Positions 26,224 through 34,398 of a stretch of DNA of 64,000 bases are shown piece after piece (position 1 is the stretch's first letter; every line of letters begins with the position of its first letter). The stretch lies in assembly GCA_900469965.1 (NCBI GenBank), contig UBZP01000017.1, forward strand, positions 310,001 to 374,000. Direction: 5' to 3'. The notes under the pieces are model-generated. The model ran no database searches, had not been told where the DNA came from, and worked only from the letters and a program-made list of their open reading frames with translations. This DNA is from Hyphomicrobiales bacterium. Lineage in GTDB: Bacteria > Pseudomonadota > Alphaproteobacteria > Rhizobiales > Rhizobiaceae. The position numbers were made by a program, and so were the translations under genes.

Positions 26224-27612
26224 TCAGACGACTTCGCCGTAGAGCGCGCGCTCCAGCGCGGTGACCTCGGCGGCGAAGCGGCGGTATTCCGCACGCTTCA
26301 ACGCAAGCAGGACGAAATGCAGCCGCTCGCCGAGGGCCTCCTTCAGGAAGGCGGAGCCTGCCGCCTTCTCGATGGCGCTGCGCCAGTCGGGGGCAAGCTG
26401 ATCGTCCGCGCCTTCGGCATAGGCGGTCGTCTGGCCGCCCGGATCGGCCCTGGCCGCGATCCCCCGCTGCATGGCCGCAAGCACGGTGGCGCCGACGAGA
26501 TAGGGATTGGCGTCGATGCCGGCGGCGCGCTGCTCGAGGTGGCGGCCGGCAGCGGGCCCGGCCGGGATGCGCACGGCGACCGAGCGGTTGTTGGTGCCCC
26601 AGGTGGGCGCGGTCGGCGCATAGCTCTGCGCCGCGAACCGCCGCCAGGAGTTGAGGTGGGGCGCAAAGACGAGCATGGATTCCTCCATCGTCTGAAGCAG
26701 CCCGGCCACCGCCTGCGTCAGCATCGGCGACAGGTCGCCGCCGCGATCGGCAAAGAGGTTCTCGCCGGTTTCGTCCGTGAGGCTCGCATGCACATGCATG
26801 CCCGATCCGGCGCGGCCGGCAAACGGCTTGGCCATGAAGCAGGCCATCATGCCGTGGCGGACCGCGACGGCGCGCAGCAGGCGCTTGAGCATGGCGAGGT
26901 CGTCCGCCGCCCGCAGCGCCTTGCCGTGGCGCAGCGTCAGCTCGAACTGCCCCTGCGCATATTCCGAGATCATCGTCTCGACGGGCAGGCCTTGCGCCTC
27001 GGCGGCGCGGTAGACCGCGTCGATGAACGGCTCCAGCCGATCGAGCTCGCTGACCCCGTAGACCTGGATGCCCTCCGGCCGCTCGCCGGTGAGCGGCAGC
27101 CGCAGCGGCAGGAAATGGCCGGCGGCATCCCGCTCGCGGTCGAGCAGGTAGAATTCGAGCTCATAGGCGAGCACCGGGTGAAACCCTTCCGCGCGCAGCA
27201 TGGCGTCCCGCCGGGCCAAGGCATGCCGCGGATCGGCCGCCATCGGCGTGCCGTCGAGCTCGTAGAGCGCCAGCCGCACCTCGCCGCGCGGCGGATCGGT
27301 CCAGGGCAGGGGCACGAGCGAGCCGGGAACGGGCCAGGCGCGCCGGTCGGCATCGCCGTCGGACCAGACGAGGCCCGTCTCCTCCACATCCTCCCCGGAG
27401 ACGTCCAGGCCGAGGATCGACCCCGGCAGGTGGCGGCCGGAACGGAAGATCGCCAGCAGCTCGTGGCGGCGGATGATCTTGCCGCGGGCAATGCCGTTGA
27501 GGTCGATCAGGACGAGATCGAACGACCCGATCTCGGGGTGCGCGGCCAGGAAAGCCTCGGCCTCGGCGATGTCGGCCACGCCCTCCGGCCGGGCGGCGGT
27601 ATCCGTCGTCAT
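26224..27612 (-). CDS. glutamine synthetase-like enzyme (gamma-glutamylpolyamine synthetase, PuuA type)
   Basis: The 462-residue GS-fold ligase has the N-terminal beta-grasp (LVLIDLNGIARGKIIRRHELL) and the catalytic domain with PVLAYELEFYLL (Glu pair), GSGMHVHASL (ATP/metal His) and NNRSVAVRIPAG. This is the shape of PuuA-like gamma-glutamylation enzymes rather than housekeeping GlnA. The start ATG at 27612 overlaps the aminotransferase stop (ATGA). With that aminotransferase it suggests activation and breakdown of a mono- or polyamine. The amine is not identified. Confidence 0.87.
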   Translation of the reverse strand: MTTDTAARPEGVADIAEAEAFLAAHPEIGSFDLVLIDLNGIARGKIIRRHELLAIFRSGRHLPGSILGLDVSGEDVEETGLVWSDGDADRRAWPVPGSLVPLPWTDPPRGEVRLALYELDGTPMAADPRHALARRDAMLRAEGFHPVLAYELEFYLLDRERDAAGHFLPLRLPLTGERPEGIQVYGVSELDRLEPFIDAVYRAAEAQGLPVETMISEYAQGQFELTLRHGKALRAADDLAMLKRLLRAVAVRHGMMACFMAKPFAGRAGSGMHVHASLTDETGENLFADRGGDLSPMLTQAVAGLLQTMEESMLVFAPHLNSWRRFAAQSYAPTAPTWGTNNRSVAVRIPAGPAAGRHLEQRAAGIDANPYLVGATVLAAMQRGIAARADPGGQTTAYAEGADDQLAPDWRSAIEKAAGSAFLKEALGERLHFVLLALKRAEYRRFAAEVTALERALYGEVV

Positions 27613-29006
27613 GCCTGTTCCCTCCCGCTCAGCCGTGCCAGCACGCTGCCGAATGCCCCCACCAGCCCGTCGGCCTGCCCGGCCGAAAGCGCCGGGCTGA
27701 CGAGGACCATATTGTGGAACGGGGTGAGGAGATAGCCGAGATTGAGCATGGCGAGATGCAGCGCCTGTTCGATCGTGTCGGACGCCGCTTCCCGTGCCTC
27801 CTGCGCATTGCGCACCGGCCGCGGCGAGAACACCACCTCGATCCGCGCCCCGACGCGCGACACCGTCCAGCCGAGGCCGTTCGCGGCGATCGCCGTCCTG
27901 AAGCCGGTCTCGATCCGGTCGGCGCGGGCGTTCATGATGCGATAGGCCTCGTCGGTCATCACCTCCTCGAGACAGGCGCGCAGGCAGGCGAGCTGGATCG
28001 CGCTGCCGGACAGGGTCGTGCCGATGCCGGAATGACCGTGGCCGCTCTGCAGGCTGCGCACGGCGCGCAGGCGGTCGGACACCGCCTCCGTCATGCCCCA
28101 GACGCTGACGGGAATGCCCCCGCCGATCGGCTTGCCCATCACCATCAGGTCCGGCTCCAGCCCGTGCAGGCGCGTGTAGCCGCCCGGACCGCTGGAGATC
28201 GTGTGCGTCTCGTCGATCAAAAGCAGCGTGCCGGCCTCGCGGGTCAGCCGCCGCAGCGTCGCATGGAAGCCCGGATCGGGCAGGATCATGCCGCAATTGG
28301 TCATCACCGGTTCGGCCAGCACGCAGGCGATGTCGCCGCCGGCGAGCGCCGCCGCAAGGGCGGCCTCGTCGTTGAAGGGAACCGAGACGGTCAGGTCCCC
28401 GAGATCGCGCACCTGGCCCAAGAGGTTGCGGCGCGAGACCGTCCGCCCGTCCACAAGGTCGACGAGCGTGTCATCGACCGCGCCGTGATAGCAGCCGTCG
28501 AAGACGAGCAGCCTCGCCCGGCCGGTCACCGCGCGGGCGATGCGGATGGCGAAGCGGTTGGCGTCGCTCGCCGTCGCGGCGAGCTGCCAGCGCGGCAGGC
28601 CGAAGCGCTCGGCGAGCAGGCGGCCCACCACGGCAGCGTCGGAAGAGGGAAGCATCGTCGTCAACCCGCGCCGGCCGGCATCGGCAAGCGCCCGCAGCAC
28701 GGGCTCCGGCCCGTGCCCGAACATCGCCCCGGTGTCGCCGAGGCAGAGATCGGTGACGGAATTGCCGTCGATATCGGTCAGCGTGACCCCGGCGGCGGTG
28801 TCGATGACCGGCGGGAAGGGCGTCGGCCAATCGAGCATCCAGTGCTGCGGCACCCCGTCGAAGAAGCCGGGCCCTGCCGCGGCGTGGACGGCGGCCGTCC
28901 GCGGCCGCCGGCTTGCGAACACGCTCCGTTCCTTCTCGATCAATGCCGCCGCGCGGGCCTCGAGATCGGCCATCCGCACCGGCGTTTCCGCTACCCCCGT
29001 CAGCAT
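27609..29006 (-). CDS. class III aminotransferase (glutamate-1-semialdehyde aminomutase-like)
   Basis: The 465-residue PLP enzyme has the fold-type I pattern TASDANRFAIRIARAVTGRARLLVFDGCYHGAVDD, the PLP Asp in LLIDETHT (about 258) and the Schiff-base Lys in LMVMGKPIGGGIP (about 285). It resembles the GSA-aminomutase branch of class III. The ATG at 29006 has GAGGAG 7 nt upstream; a GTG at 29015 sits too close to this site. It overlaps the glutamine-synthetase-like gene by ATGA. I infer transamination of an amine or of its gamma-glutamyl derivative. Confidence 0.88.
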   Translation of the reverse strand: MLTGVAETPVRMADLEARAAALIEKERSVFASRRPRTAAVHAAAGPGFFDGVPQHWMLDWPTPFPPVIDTAAGVTLTDIDGNSVTDLCLGDTGAMFGHGPEPVLRALADAGRRGLTTMLPSSDAAVVGRLLAERFGLPRWQLAATASDANRFAIRIARAVTGRARLLVFDGCYHGAVDDTLVDLVDGRTVSRRNLLGQVRDLGDLTVSVPFNDEAALAAALAGGDIACVLAEPVMTNCGMILPDPGFHATLRRLTREAGTLLLIDETHTISSGPGGYTRLHGLEPDLMVMGKPIGGGIPVSVWGMTEAVSDRLRAVRSLQSGHGHSGIGTTLSGSAIQLACLRACLEEVMTDEAYRIMNARADRIETGFRTAIAANGLGWTVSRVGARIEVVFSPRPVRNAQEAREAASDTIEQALHLAMLNLGYLLTPFHNMVLVSPALSAGQADGLVGAFGSVLARLSGREQA

Positions 29007-29065
29007 GAAGCACACTCCTCGAAGCCCGTGCCGCGACCGGCCCGCCTTTTCGGTCTCGGTCGGCT

Positions 29066-29097
29066 AATGTGATCACTTATATTGAATTGTGATCGCA
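29066..29097 (-). promoter_or_regulatory. repeated TGTGATC half-sites upstream of the aminotransferase operon
   Basis: AATGTGATCAC (29066-29076) and ATTGTGATCGC (beginning at 29087) are near-identical and about two helical turns apart, within an AT-rich stretch 60-90 bp upstream of the aminotransferase start. GTGATCAC itself is palindromic. This fits a dimeric regulator bound on one face of the DNA. The factor is not encoded next door. Confidence 0.45.
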
Positions 29098-29185
29098 TCG
29101 GTCAATGTGTCTGTGGGTTGCCGGGCAACCTGTTCCGGTGGCCATGGCGGCCGCCTGTCGCAAGGCTGCGGCCGACGCCGTCCGA

Positions 29186-29208
29186 AACATTTCGTAACAA
29201 TTCTTTGC
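29186..29208 (+). promoter_or_regulatory. shared two-component motif, copy 1
   Basis: AACATTTCGTAACA-N5-TTGC lies in the 377-bp gap 29007-29383, upstream of the receiver-like gene and the response-regulator/kinase operon. The same motif, with one mismatch and identical spacing, lies upstream of the PAP2 gene at 31967-31989. AACA recurs every 10 bp, as expected for OmpR-family direct repeats. The rest of the gap holds no recognised feature. Confidence 0.6.
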
Positions 29209-29392
29209 ACATCCGTGCCAGCCCGGGCTGTAAGTCAGTCCCGGCGTGGGCCGAACTGCTCGGGGGCGTGATCCCCTGGAGCCGGCGGGGATTGGCGTGT
29301 CCGCCTGTGATCTCCGGGACGTTGACGCTCATGTCGACGAATAACTGCAGTTTCCCATCCGGAATTGTCGTGGTCACCGAGGTTTGATCTGG

Positions 29393-29719
29393 TTGAATCT
29401 CCTGCTTCTGTCGTACCGAGCGCCTGTTGCCGAAGCCATTTCCAGCATCATCCGCGCCGGGGGCCACGATGTGACCTGCGTGTCGGACCCGGGTTCCTTG
29501 CGCGAGGCGCTGCGGCGGGAGGCTTATGCGGCGATCGTGACCGAAACGCCGCTGGTCGGGATGGCGCGTGCGCATGCGAACCTGCCCGCCATCAACATCG
29601 ATGCCTTCATCTACGGATTGTCGGACCCGATGCGCGAGACGGGCACCGCGGGCGCCAGGTTCGACGTCGAGGCCTTTCTCGGGCGCCTGCGCTATGTGGA
29701 GCGGCATCAATTCAAGTAG
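29393..29719 (+). CDS. small receiver-like protein lacking the phospho-acceptor site
   Basis: The 108-residue product (from TTG 29393, with GAGG 10 nt upstream; TTG 29384 is another option) alternates strands and helices like a CheY fold: LNLLLLSY, then SSIIRAGGHDVTCVSD, then LREALRREAYAAIVTETP. The acidic pair after strand 1 is missing, and the expected phospho-Asp position reads TET. It precedes the OmpR-type regulator by 110 bp, and a shared motif lies upstream. I infer a degenerate receiver or pseudo-receiver. The non-ATG start lowers certainty. Confidence 0.55.
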   Translation: MNLLLLSYRAPVAEAISSIIRAGGHDVTCVSDPGSLREALRREAYAAIVTETPLVGMARAHANLPAINIDAFIYGLSDPMRETGTAGARFDVEAFLGRLRYVERHQFK

Positions 29720-29829
29720 CCGGGACGGGGGGCGGTCACTTCGCGGCTTGCCTTCGATGGCAATAGCCGGAACATATCGGGGCATCCGATGCTCGCGCAT
29801 ACGGGAGCGGGTTCAATCATGGAGCAGGC

Positions 29830-30561
29830 ATGCAGCAGAATTCCGCCGGCGCGCACATACTGATCGTCGAGGACGATCCGGACATCGGAAAGCTTCTTGC
29901 CCTCACCATGCAGGAAAACGGCATGCACGCGACGGTCCTCGAGGATGGCAGCCGCATCCAGTCCCACCTTCGCAGCATGGCCTGCGACCTCATCGTCCTC
30001 GATGTCATGTTGCCGGGGGAGGACGGGCTGACGATCTGCCGGCGCATTCGCGCCGAGAGCACGACCCCGATCATCCTTCTCACCGCATTGGGAGAGGAGG
30101 TCGACCGGATCGTGGGTCTCGAGGTCGGCGCCGATGACTACATCACCAAGCCCTTCAGCCCGCGTGAGGTGGTCGCGCGCATTCGCAGCCTTCTGCGGCG
30201 CGCCTCCTACGGTCTGGTCGCCTCTTCGAGCCGGCGTCCGCTGGTCTTCGATGGCTGGCGGCTCGATCCGCTGCGCCGCCAGCTTCACGATCCGAGCAGT
30301 GCGCGCATGGCGCTCACGACCACCGAGTTCGATCTGCTGCTGGCCTTCTGCCGCAATCCGGGCCGGGTGATTTCCCGCGAGGAGCTGCTGACTCTGACCC
30401 ATTCCGGCCTTGCAGGCCCGATCGAGCGAAGCATCGACGTCCATATCAGCCGCCTGCGCCAGAAGATCGAACCCGACCCCCGGGAGCCGAAGCTCCTCCA
30501 GACCGTGCGGCTCGGCGGCTACATCTTCACCGCGCACGTCGAAGAGCTCGGGCTGCCATGA
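29830..30561 (+). CDS. OmpR/PhoB-family response regulator
   Basis: The 243-residue regulator has a receiver domain (about 9-120: ILIVEDDPDIGKLL, phospho-Asp near 58 in LIVLDVMLPG, Lys in YITKPFSP) and a winged-helix output domain (about 140-240: LTTTEFDLLLAFCRNPGRVISREELL, RSIDVHISRLRQKIEPDP, VRLGGYIF). GGAGCAGGC precedes the ATG. The histidine kinase gene begins 31 nt downstream. The pair probably also controls the PAP2 phosphatase gene, given the shared upstream motif. Confidence 0.94.
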   Translation: MQQNSAGAHILIVEDDPDIGKLLALTMQENGMHATVLEDGSRIQSHLRSMACDLIVLDVMLPGEDGLTICRRIRAESTTPIILLTALGEEVDRIVGLEVGADDYITKPFSPREVVARIRSLLRRASYGLVASSSRRPLVFDGWRLDPLRRQLHDPSSARMALTTTEFDLLLAFCRNPGRVISREELLTLTHSGLAGPIERSIDVHISRLRQKIEPDPREPKLLQTVRLGGYIFTAHVEELGLP

Positions 30562-30592
30562 ACCTGCCGTGCCACCGGATCTCGAGAGCGAC

Positions 30593-31921
30593 ATGAAATT
30601 CCGTCCCCGCCTTCCCTTCTGGTTCTCGACCGTGCACGGGCAGATCACGGCCATCGTGCTTCTCGGCCTGCTCGTCGTCATCATCGGCGGCCCGGTGGTG
30701 GAGCGCTGGTCGCGCCGGGAGACCGGATTTCTGGACATGGAAGACATGGCCGGGCGGGTCCATGCGCTTGCTACCATCCTGAAGGCTGCAACGCCTGCCG
30801 AGCGCGAAGTTCTGCTCGACACGGCGCGGAGGAGCGGTTGGGACGTCACTCTGCAGCCGCTCTCGCTTGCGGACGCATTCACGACGTCGTCATCGTCGGA
30901 AGGCCTCTACGATAGCGTCATCGATACCTTCTTTCCTTCCGATGGCGCGCAAAGGCCGCTGGGAGGGTGGAGGACGTTCTACGAGGGGCGCCGTGTGGTG
31001 GCCGCCAAGGTCGATGATCGGACCATGGTCGTCTTGGGAAACCTGCCGACCGCCCTGTTTCGTGTCGAGGTCGTGCAGCAAGGATCGTACTATGTCGTGT
31101 CGCTGGTCACGCTCATCGGGCTGTTTTCGGTCTTCTCCGTAGGGGCGATCACGCGGCCGTTGCGGCGCATCGCTTCGACCGCAAGAGATGCCGATCTCCT
31201 CCCGGGACCGACGATCTTCGAGGAGCGCGGCAGCGTCGAGATCGTTGCCGTGGCGCGCGCGCTCAACCAGATGCGCGGTCGGATCGCGACGATGCTGGAA
31301 TCGCGGACACGGATGCTGCGCGGCATAAGCCACGACCTGCGAACGCCGCTGACGAGGCTGAGGCTGCGGATCGAGCAACTGCCGCAACCGGATGTGCGCG
31401 AGGCGCTTCTGGCAGATGTTGACCATCTCGACCGCCTGCTGAAGGAGAGCCTCAGCTATCTGCGCGATACCCACCAGCGCGAGGCGGTCGAACGCGCCGA
31501 CCTGGCGGCGACGCTCCAAACGATCTGCAACGAATTCTGCGACGTCGGACACCAGGTGACCTATTCCGGTCCCAACCGGCTGATTGCGGCTTTTCGGCCG
31601 CTCGCCATCGCGCGTGCCCTCACGAACCTCTGCGAGAACGCGACGAAGTTCGGCGACAACGTCACCGTCGAACTGCGCTCGAACGCTGGAGGCATCGTCA
31701 TCGATGTCGCAGACGACGGCCCCGGCATTCCCGAGGAGCATCTCGGGAACGTCCTCGAACCCTTCTACAAGGCCGACAGCGCGCGCAGCGGCGACACGGG
31801 CTTCGGGCTCGGGCTCTCGATCGTGTCCGAAATCGTCGAGGCCCATCACGGCCGCCTGGAACTGCAGGCCCGGCAGCCGAACGGGCTGATCGCGCGGATG
31901 ATCCTGCCCGTCCGCCCGTGA
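30593..31921 (+). CDS. sensor histidine kinase (EnvZ/PmrB-like)
   Basis: The 442-residue kinase has two membrane helices (about 18-38 and 165-190) bounding a periplasmic region of about 125 residues, then a HAMP-like linker. The HisKA phospho-His is near 246 (RGISHDLRTPLTRLRLRIEQ). The HATPase_c motifs are NLCENATKFG, DDGPGIP and GFGLGLSIV. The ATG at 30593 follows GAGAG. A short 12-codon frame overlapping the regulator stop is not the start. Its partner is the regulator at 29830. The signal is unknown; the PAP2 neighbour hints at an envelope or lipid cue. Confidence 0.93.
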   Translation: MKFRPRLPFWFSTVHGQITAIVLLGLLVVIIGGPVVERWSRRETGFLDMEDMAGRVHALATILKAATPAEREVLLDTARRSGWDVTLQPLSLADAFTTSSSSEGLYDSVIDTFFPSDGAQRPLGGWRTFYEGRRVVAAKVDDRTMVVLGNLPTALFRVEVVQQGSYYVVSLVTLIGLFSVFSVGAITRPLRRIASTARDADLLPGPTIFEERGSVEIVAVARALNQMRGRIATMLESRTRMLRGISHDLRTPLTRLRLRIEQLPQPDVREALLADVDHLDRLLKESLSYLRDTHQREAVERADLAATLQTICNEFCDVGHQVTYSGPNRLIAAFRPLAIARALTNLCENATKFGDNVTVELRSNAGGIVIDVADDGPGIPEEHLGNVLEPFYKADSARSGDTGFGLGLSIVSEIVEAHHGRLELQARQPNGLIARMILPVRP

Positions 31922-31966
31922 TCGGGCCGATCGCCTCACGCACCGGGCGCCGCCGCAACCTCCGGC

Positions 31967-31989
31967 AACAATTCGTAACATAACATTGC
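31967..31989 (+). promoter_or_regulatory. shared two-component motif, copy 2
   Basis: AACAATTCGTAACA-N5-TTGC ends 60 bp before the PAP2 gene start. It matches the copy at 29186-29208 in 13 of 14 positions of the first block and in the TTGC block at the same distance. A binding site of the adjacent OmpR-type regulator is the simplest explanation. Confidence 0.6.
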
Positions 31990-32048
31990 GCGCAAGCGGC
32001 GGGCGCTGCCGTAGTTCTTCGGGCCGGTTCTCAACGGAGCGGCCCGGC

Positions 32049-32807
32049 ATGTCCAGTTCGAAAAAAGTCCATGGGTTCATAAATTTATCCGAGCCGGAGG
32101 CGTCGCGCGGCCGCGGCGCCGACGCGCTGGAAAGACATCTCTCCACCGTGCTTCTGCTGCTCGTCGCGGCCAGTGCCGTCTTTGCGGTGTTTCCCCAGCT
32201 CGATCTCGAATTCTCGCGCCTGTTCTTCGACGGGGAGCGTTTTCCGCTGGCCGACAACGCGCTTCTGGAGGCCTTCCGGACCGTGCCGGTGGGCGTCGGC
32301 GGCTTCATCGTGATCGTCGCACTGCTGTCCTTGATATCGCGTCGCTTTCGCGCGCGTCTCGGAATCCGGGCCCGCGATGCGCTGGTGCCGATCGCGACCT
32401 ACGGATTGGGGGTGGGGCTCGTCGTCAACGAGATCCTCAAGGAAACGATCGGGCGGGCCAGGCCGCGTGACGTGTGGGAGTTCGGCGGCGACAGCGGCTT
32501 CACCTCCGCATGGGTCATGTCCGATGCGTGCCAGACGAACTGCTCGTTCACGTCGGGAGAAGCCGCGGGTGCCATCGCCATGTATTCCATGTTGGCGCTG
32601 TTCTCGCCGGCGTCGTCCTTCCTGCGGCGTGCGGCCGGCGGGGTGATCTGCATGACGGCCGCAGCACTCGGTCTCAACCGGATCGCGGTCGGCGCTCACT
32701 TCCTGTCCGATGTGGTGCTGTCGGTGCTAATCACGCTGGCGATCATGCTGGCCGCGAGAGCAGCCCTGCAGGGCCCGATCGGCAGCTTTGTCGACCGGCG
32801 GGCATAG
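32049..32807 (+). CDS. PAP2-family membrane phosphatase
   Basis: The 252-residue protein has about five to six membrane helices and the three PAP2 motifs in order: KETIGRARPRD (about 132), CSFTSGEAAG (about 170) and RIAVGAHFLSDV (about 220). The middle motif has SGE where classical enzymes have PSGH, a variant I believe is seen in some rhizobial members. Possible substrates are lipid A, phosphatidylglycerol phosphate or undecaprenyl pyrophosphate. GGAG precedes the ATG at 32049. It directly follows the histidine kinase and has its own motif-bearing promoter region, so envelope remodelling under two-component control is likely. Confidence 0.88.
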   Translation: MSSSKKVHGFINLSEPEASRGRGADALERHLSTVLLLLVAASAVFAVFPQLDLEFSRLFFDGERFPLADNALLEAFRTVPVGVGGFIVIVALLSLISRRFRARLGIRARDALVPIATYGLGVGLVVNEILKETIGRARPRDVWEFGGDSGFTSAWVMSDACQTNCSFTSGEAAGAIAMYSMLALFSPASSFLRRAAGGVICMTAAALGLNRIAVGAHFLSDVVLSVLITLAIMLAARAALQGPIGSFVDRRA

Positions 32808-32845
32808 GGGGGCATGCCTCCGGAGACCGCGCCAAAGCGGCCCGG

Positions 32846-33718
32846 TCACCGCAAACCGAAGGCCTTTGCCAGATGATCACTGAAGGCTCTCACGCGCGGC
32901 GTGATGTCCCCACGTGTCGAAAAAGACATGTTGAGGGCGATCGGCCTGCGGATCGTGCCCGCCAGGACCTGCCGTAGCACTCCTGTCGACACATCCTTCT
33001 CGCAGATGCCGCAGGGAAGAAGGCCGACGCCGTGACCGAGCAGCGCCAGCTCCCGGATCATCAGGAAGCTGTTCACCTCGACGGCGGCCTGCGGGAAGCT
33101 TGTCCCTTCCGTCATGCAATCCGCCACGAGTTCCCGGGTCGTCTCCAGCGGCAGGAACAGCGCCTGCACATCCGACAGACTGTCCGGCTCGCCATTCTCG
33201 GCGATCCAGTCGGGATGGGCGAAGAAACCGACGTGAAATTCGACCAGTTTCCGGATGACGACGCACTGGCCGCTGGACGCTCCGATCCGGATGGCCAGAT
33301 CGATGTTCTCCTCGATCATGTCGAGGACATCGTTGGTCAGCTTCACGTCGAAGCGGACGTCCGGATGGATTCTGCGAAACGACGTCATGGCCTCGGCCAG
33401 AGGCGCGTACGGGAAATCGGCCGGCGCCGTCAGCCGGATCGTGCCGCGCAGCGTGTCGCGGCCATCGCTGATCTGATCGAGCGCCTGATCGAGCATCGAA
33501 AACGGCTCCTCGATCCGGTCATAGAGGGCACGTCCGTCGTCCGTGAGCGAAATCGCACGGGTGGAGCGCCGCAACAGCCGGGTGTCGAGTTGATCCTCGA
33601 GGGACTTGACCCGCAGGCTCACTGTCGACCGCGGCAGGCCGAGGCTGCGTGCTGCCGATGCAAACCCGCCCCTTTTCACCACCTCGATGAACGTGGCCAG
33701 ATTGTCTAGTTTCGCCAT
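32846..33718 (-). CDS. LysR-family transcriptional regulator
   Basis: The 290-residue regulator has the LysR helix-turn-helix at residues 3-60 (LDNLATFIEVVKRGGFASAARSLGLPRSTVSLRVKSLEDQLDTRLL) and a substrate-binding domain beginning about residue 90 (GTIRLTAPADFPYAPLAEAM). The ATG at 33718 is used; the open frame extends to a TTG at 33739. TTGTCTAGTTTCGCCA (33702-33717) and a similar 16-mer (33718-33733) form an imperfect direct repeat over the start codon that may be its binding site. It is divergent from the lipoprotein gene. Its effector is unknown. Confidence 0.92.
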   Translation of the reverse strand: MAKLDNLATFIEVVKRGGFASAARSLGLPRSTVSLRVKSLEDQLDTRLLRRSTRAISLTDDGRALYDRIEEPFSMLDQALDQISDGRDTLRGTIRLTAPADFPYAPLAEAMTSFRRIHPDVRFDVKLTNDVLDMIEENIDLAIRIGASSGQCVVIRKLVEFHVGFFAHPDWIAENGEPDSLSDVQALFLPLETTRELVADCMTEGTSFPQAAVEVNSFLMIRELALLGHGVGLLPCGICEKDVSTGVLRQVLAGTIRRPIALNMSFSTRGDITPRVRAFSDHLAKAFGLR

Positions 33719-33936
33719 TGTCCAGTTTTCCGATCGCAAACGTCAGAAAAGACCGTCTAGTCTGTGCGGAGATCCGCTGTCAAACCGCCGATCTCTTGGC
33801 AAGTGAAGAGGAAGATATGACACAGCGTGACCAGTATTCCGGCATCGTCACCGATGACGGCATGAGCGTTGGCCGCTGCGCGAGTGCCATGGTCCGTTCC
33901 GGGAGGCCGGCTCGGAGGTCGTGGGAGCCGTTGCCG

Positions 33937-34311
33937 ATGTCTCGATGCCTCTGGGTTGGGCTTGTCGTTTCCGTGTTCGCCCTGTCGGGCTGTCAGGGCG
34001 GTGGTTCGTCCGCGGCCGCAACCGGGGCCGGATCGAAGCCGAGAACCCAGGAGGATGCGATGCAGAACCTGAACGCGCTGCAGGCATCCAACAAGAAGAT
34101 GATGGCTGCCGGCGTCGATCCGACCGGTCTGGCCAAGACGGCCGTGATGATGGATACCATGCAGCGGACGAAGCAGTTCCAGGACGATCTTCCCCTCATG
34201 CAGGCCGAGACCAGGAAGAACCTGATGGAGGCCTGCAGCTATCAGCCGTCGATTCCGGAGTGCAAGGATTTCCGGCCGGGCCAGCCTGCCCCGGCATGGC
34301 TCTCACGCTAA
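33937..34311 (+). CDS. small lipoprotein, unidentified family
   Basis: The 124-residue product begins MSRCLWVGLVVSVFALSGCQGG, a full lipoprotein signal with lipobox LSGC and the lipidated Cys at 19. GGGAG lies 9 nt upstream of ATG 33937. A longer frame from ATG 33817, with AGAGGAAG before it, would bury the signal 40 residues in and is less likely. After a Ser/Ala/Gly linker, the mature part is Met- and Gln-rich and helical (MQNLNALQASNKKMMAAG, MMDTMQRTKQFQDDLPLMQAE), ending with a Cys pair. It probably pairs with the next gene. Its function is unknown. Confidence 0.65.
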   Translation: MSRCLWVGLVVSVFALSGCQGGGSSAAATGAGSKPRTQEDAMQNLNALQASNKKMMAAGVDPTGLAKTAVMMDTMQRTKQFQDDLPLMQAETRKNLMEACSYQPSIPECKDFRPGQPAPAWLSR

Positions 34312-34398
34312 CCGGCGCCTGAACCCGCTTTTGTGGCAACCGGTGCCTTCGACAGGCGACCTCTCCTTCCGAACAACTCAAGATCCGAAAGATCCGTC

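Noticed and set aside
30558..30596. ATGA-overlapping start after the response regulator
   Set aside because: The frame ends after 12 codons. The kinase starts at 30593 in another frame with its own GAGAG.
33817..33936. Longer start for the lipoprotein gene
   Set aside because: ATG 33817 has a ribosome-binding site, but the lipoprotein signal with lipobox would begin 40 residues inside. ATG 33937 gives a proper signal. I keep the longer form only as an alternative.
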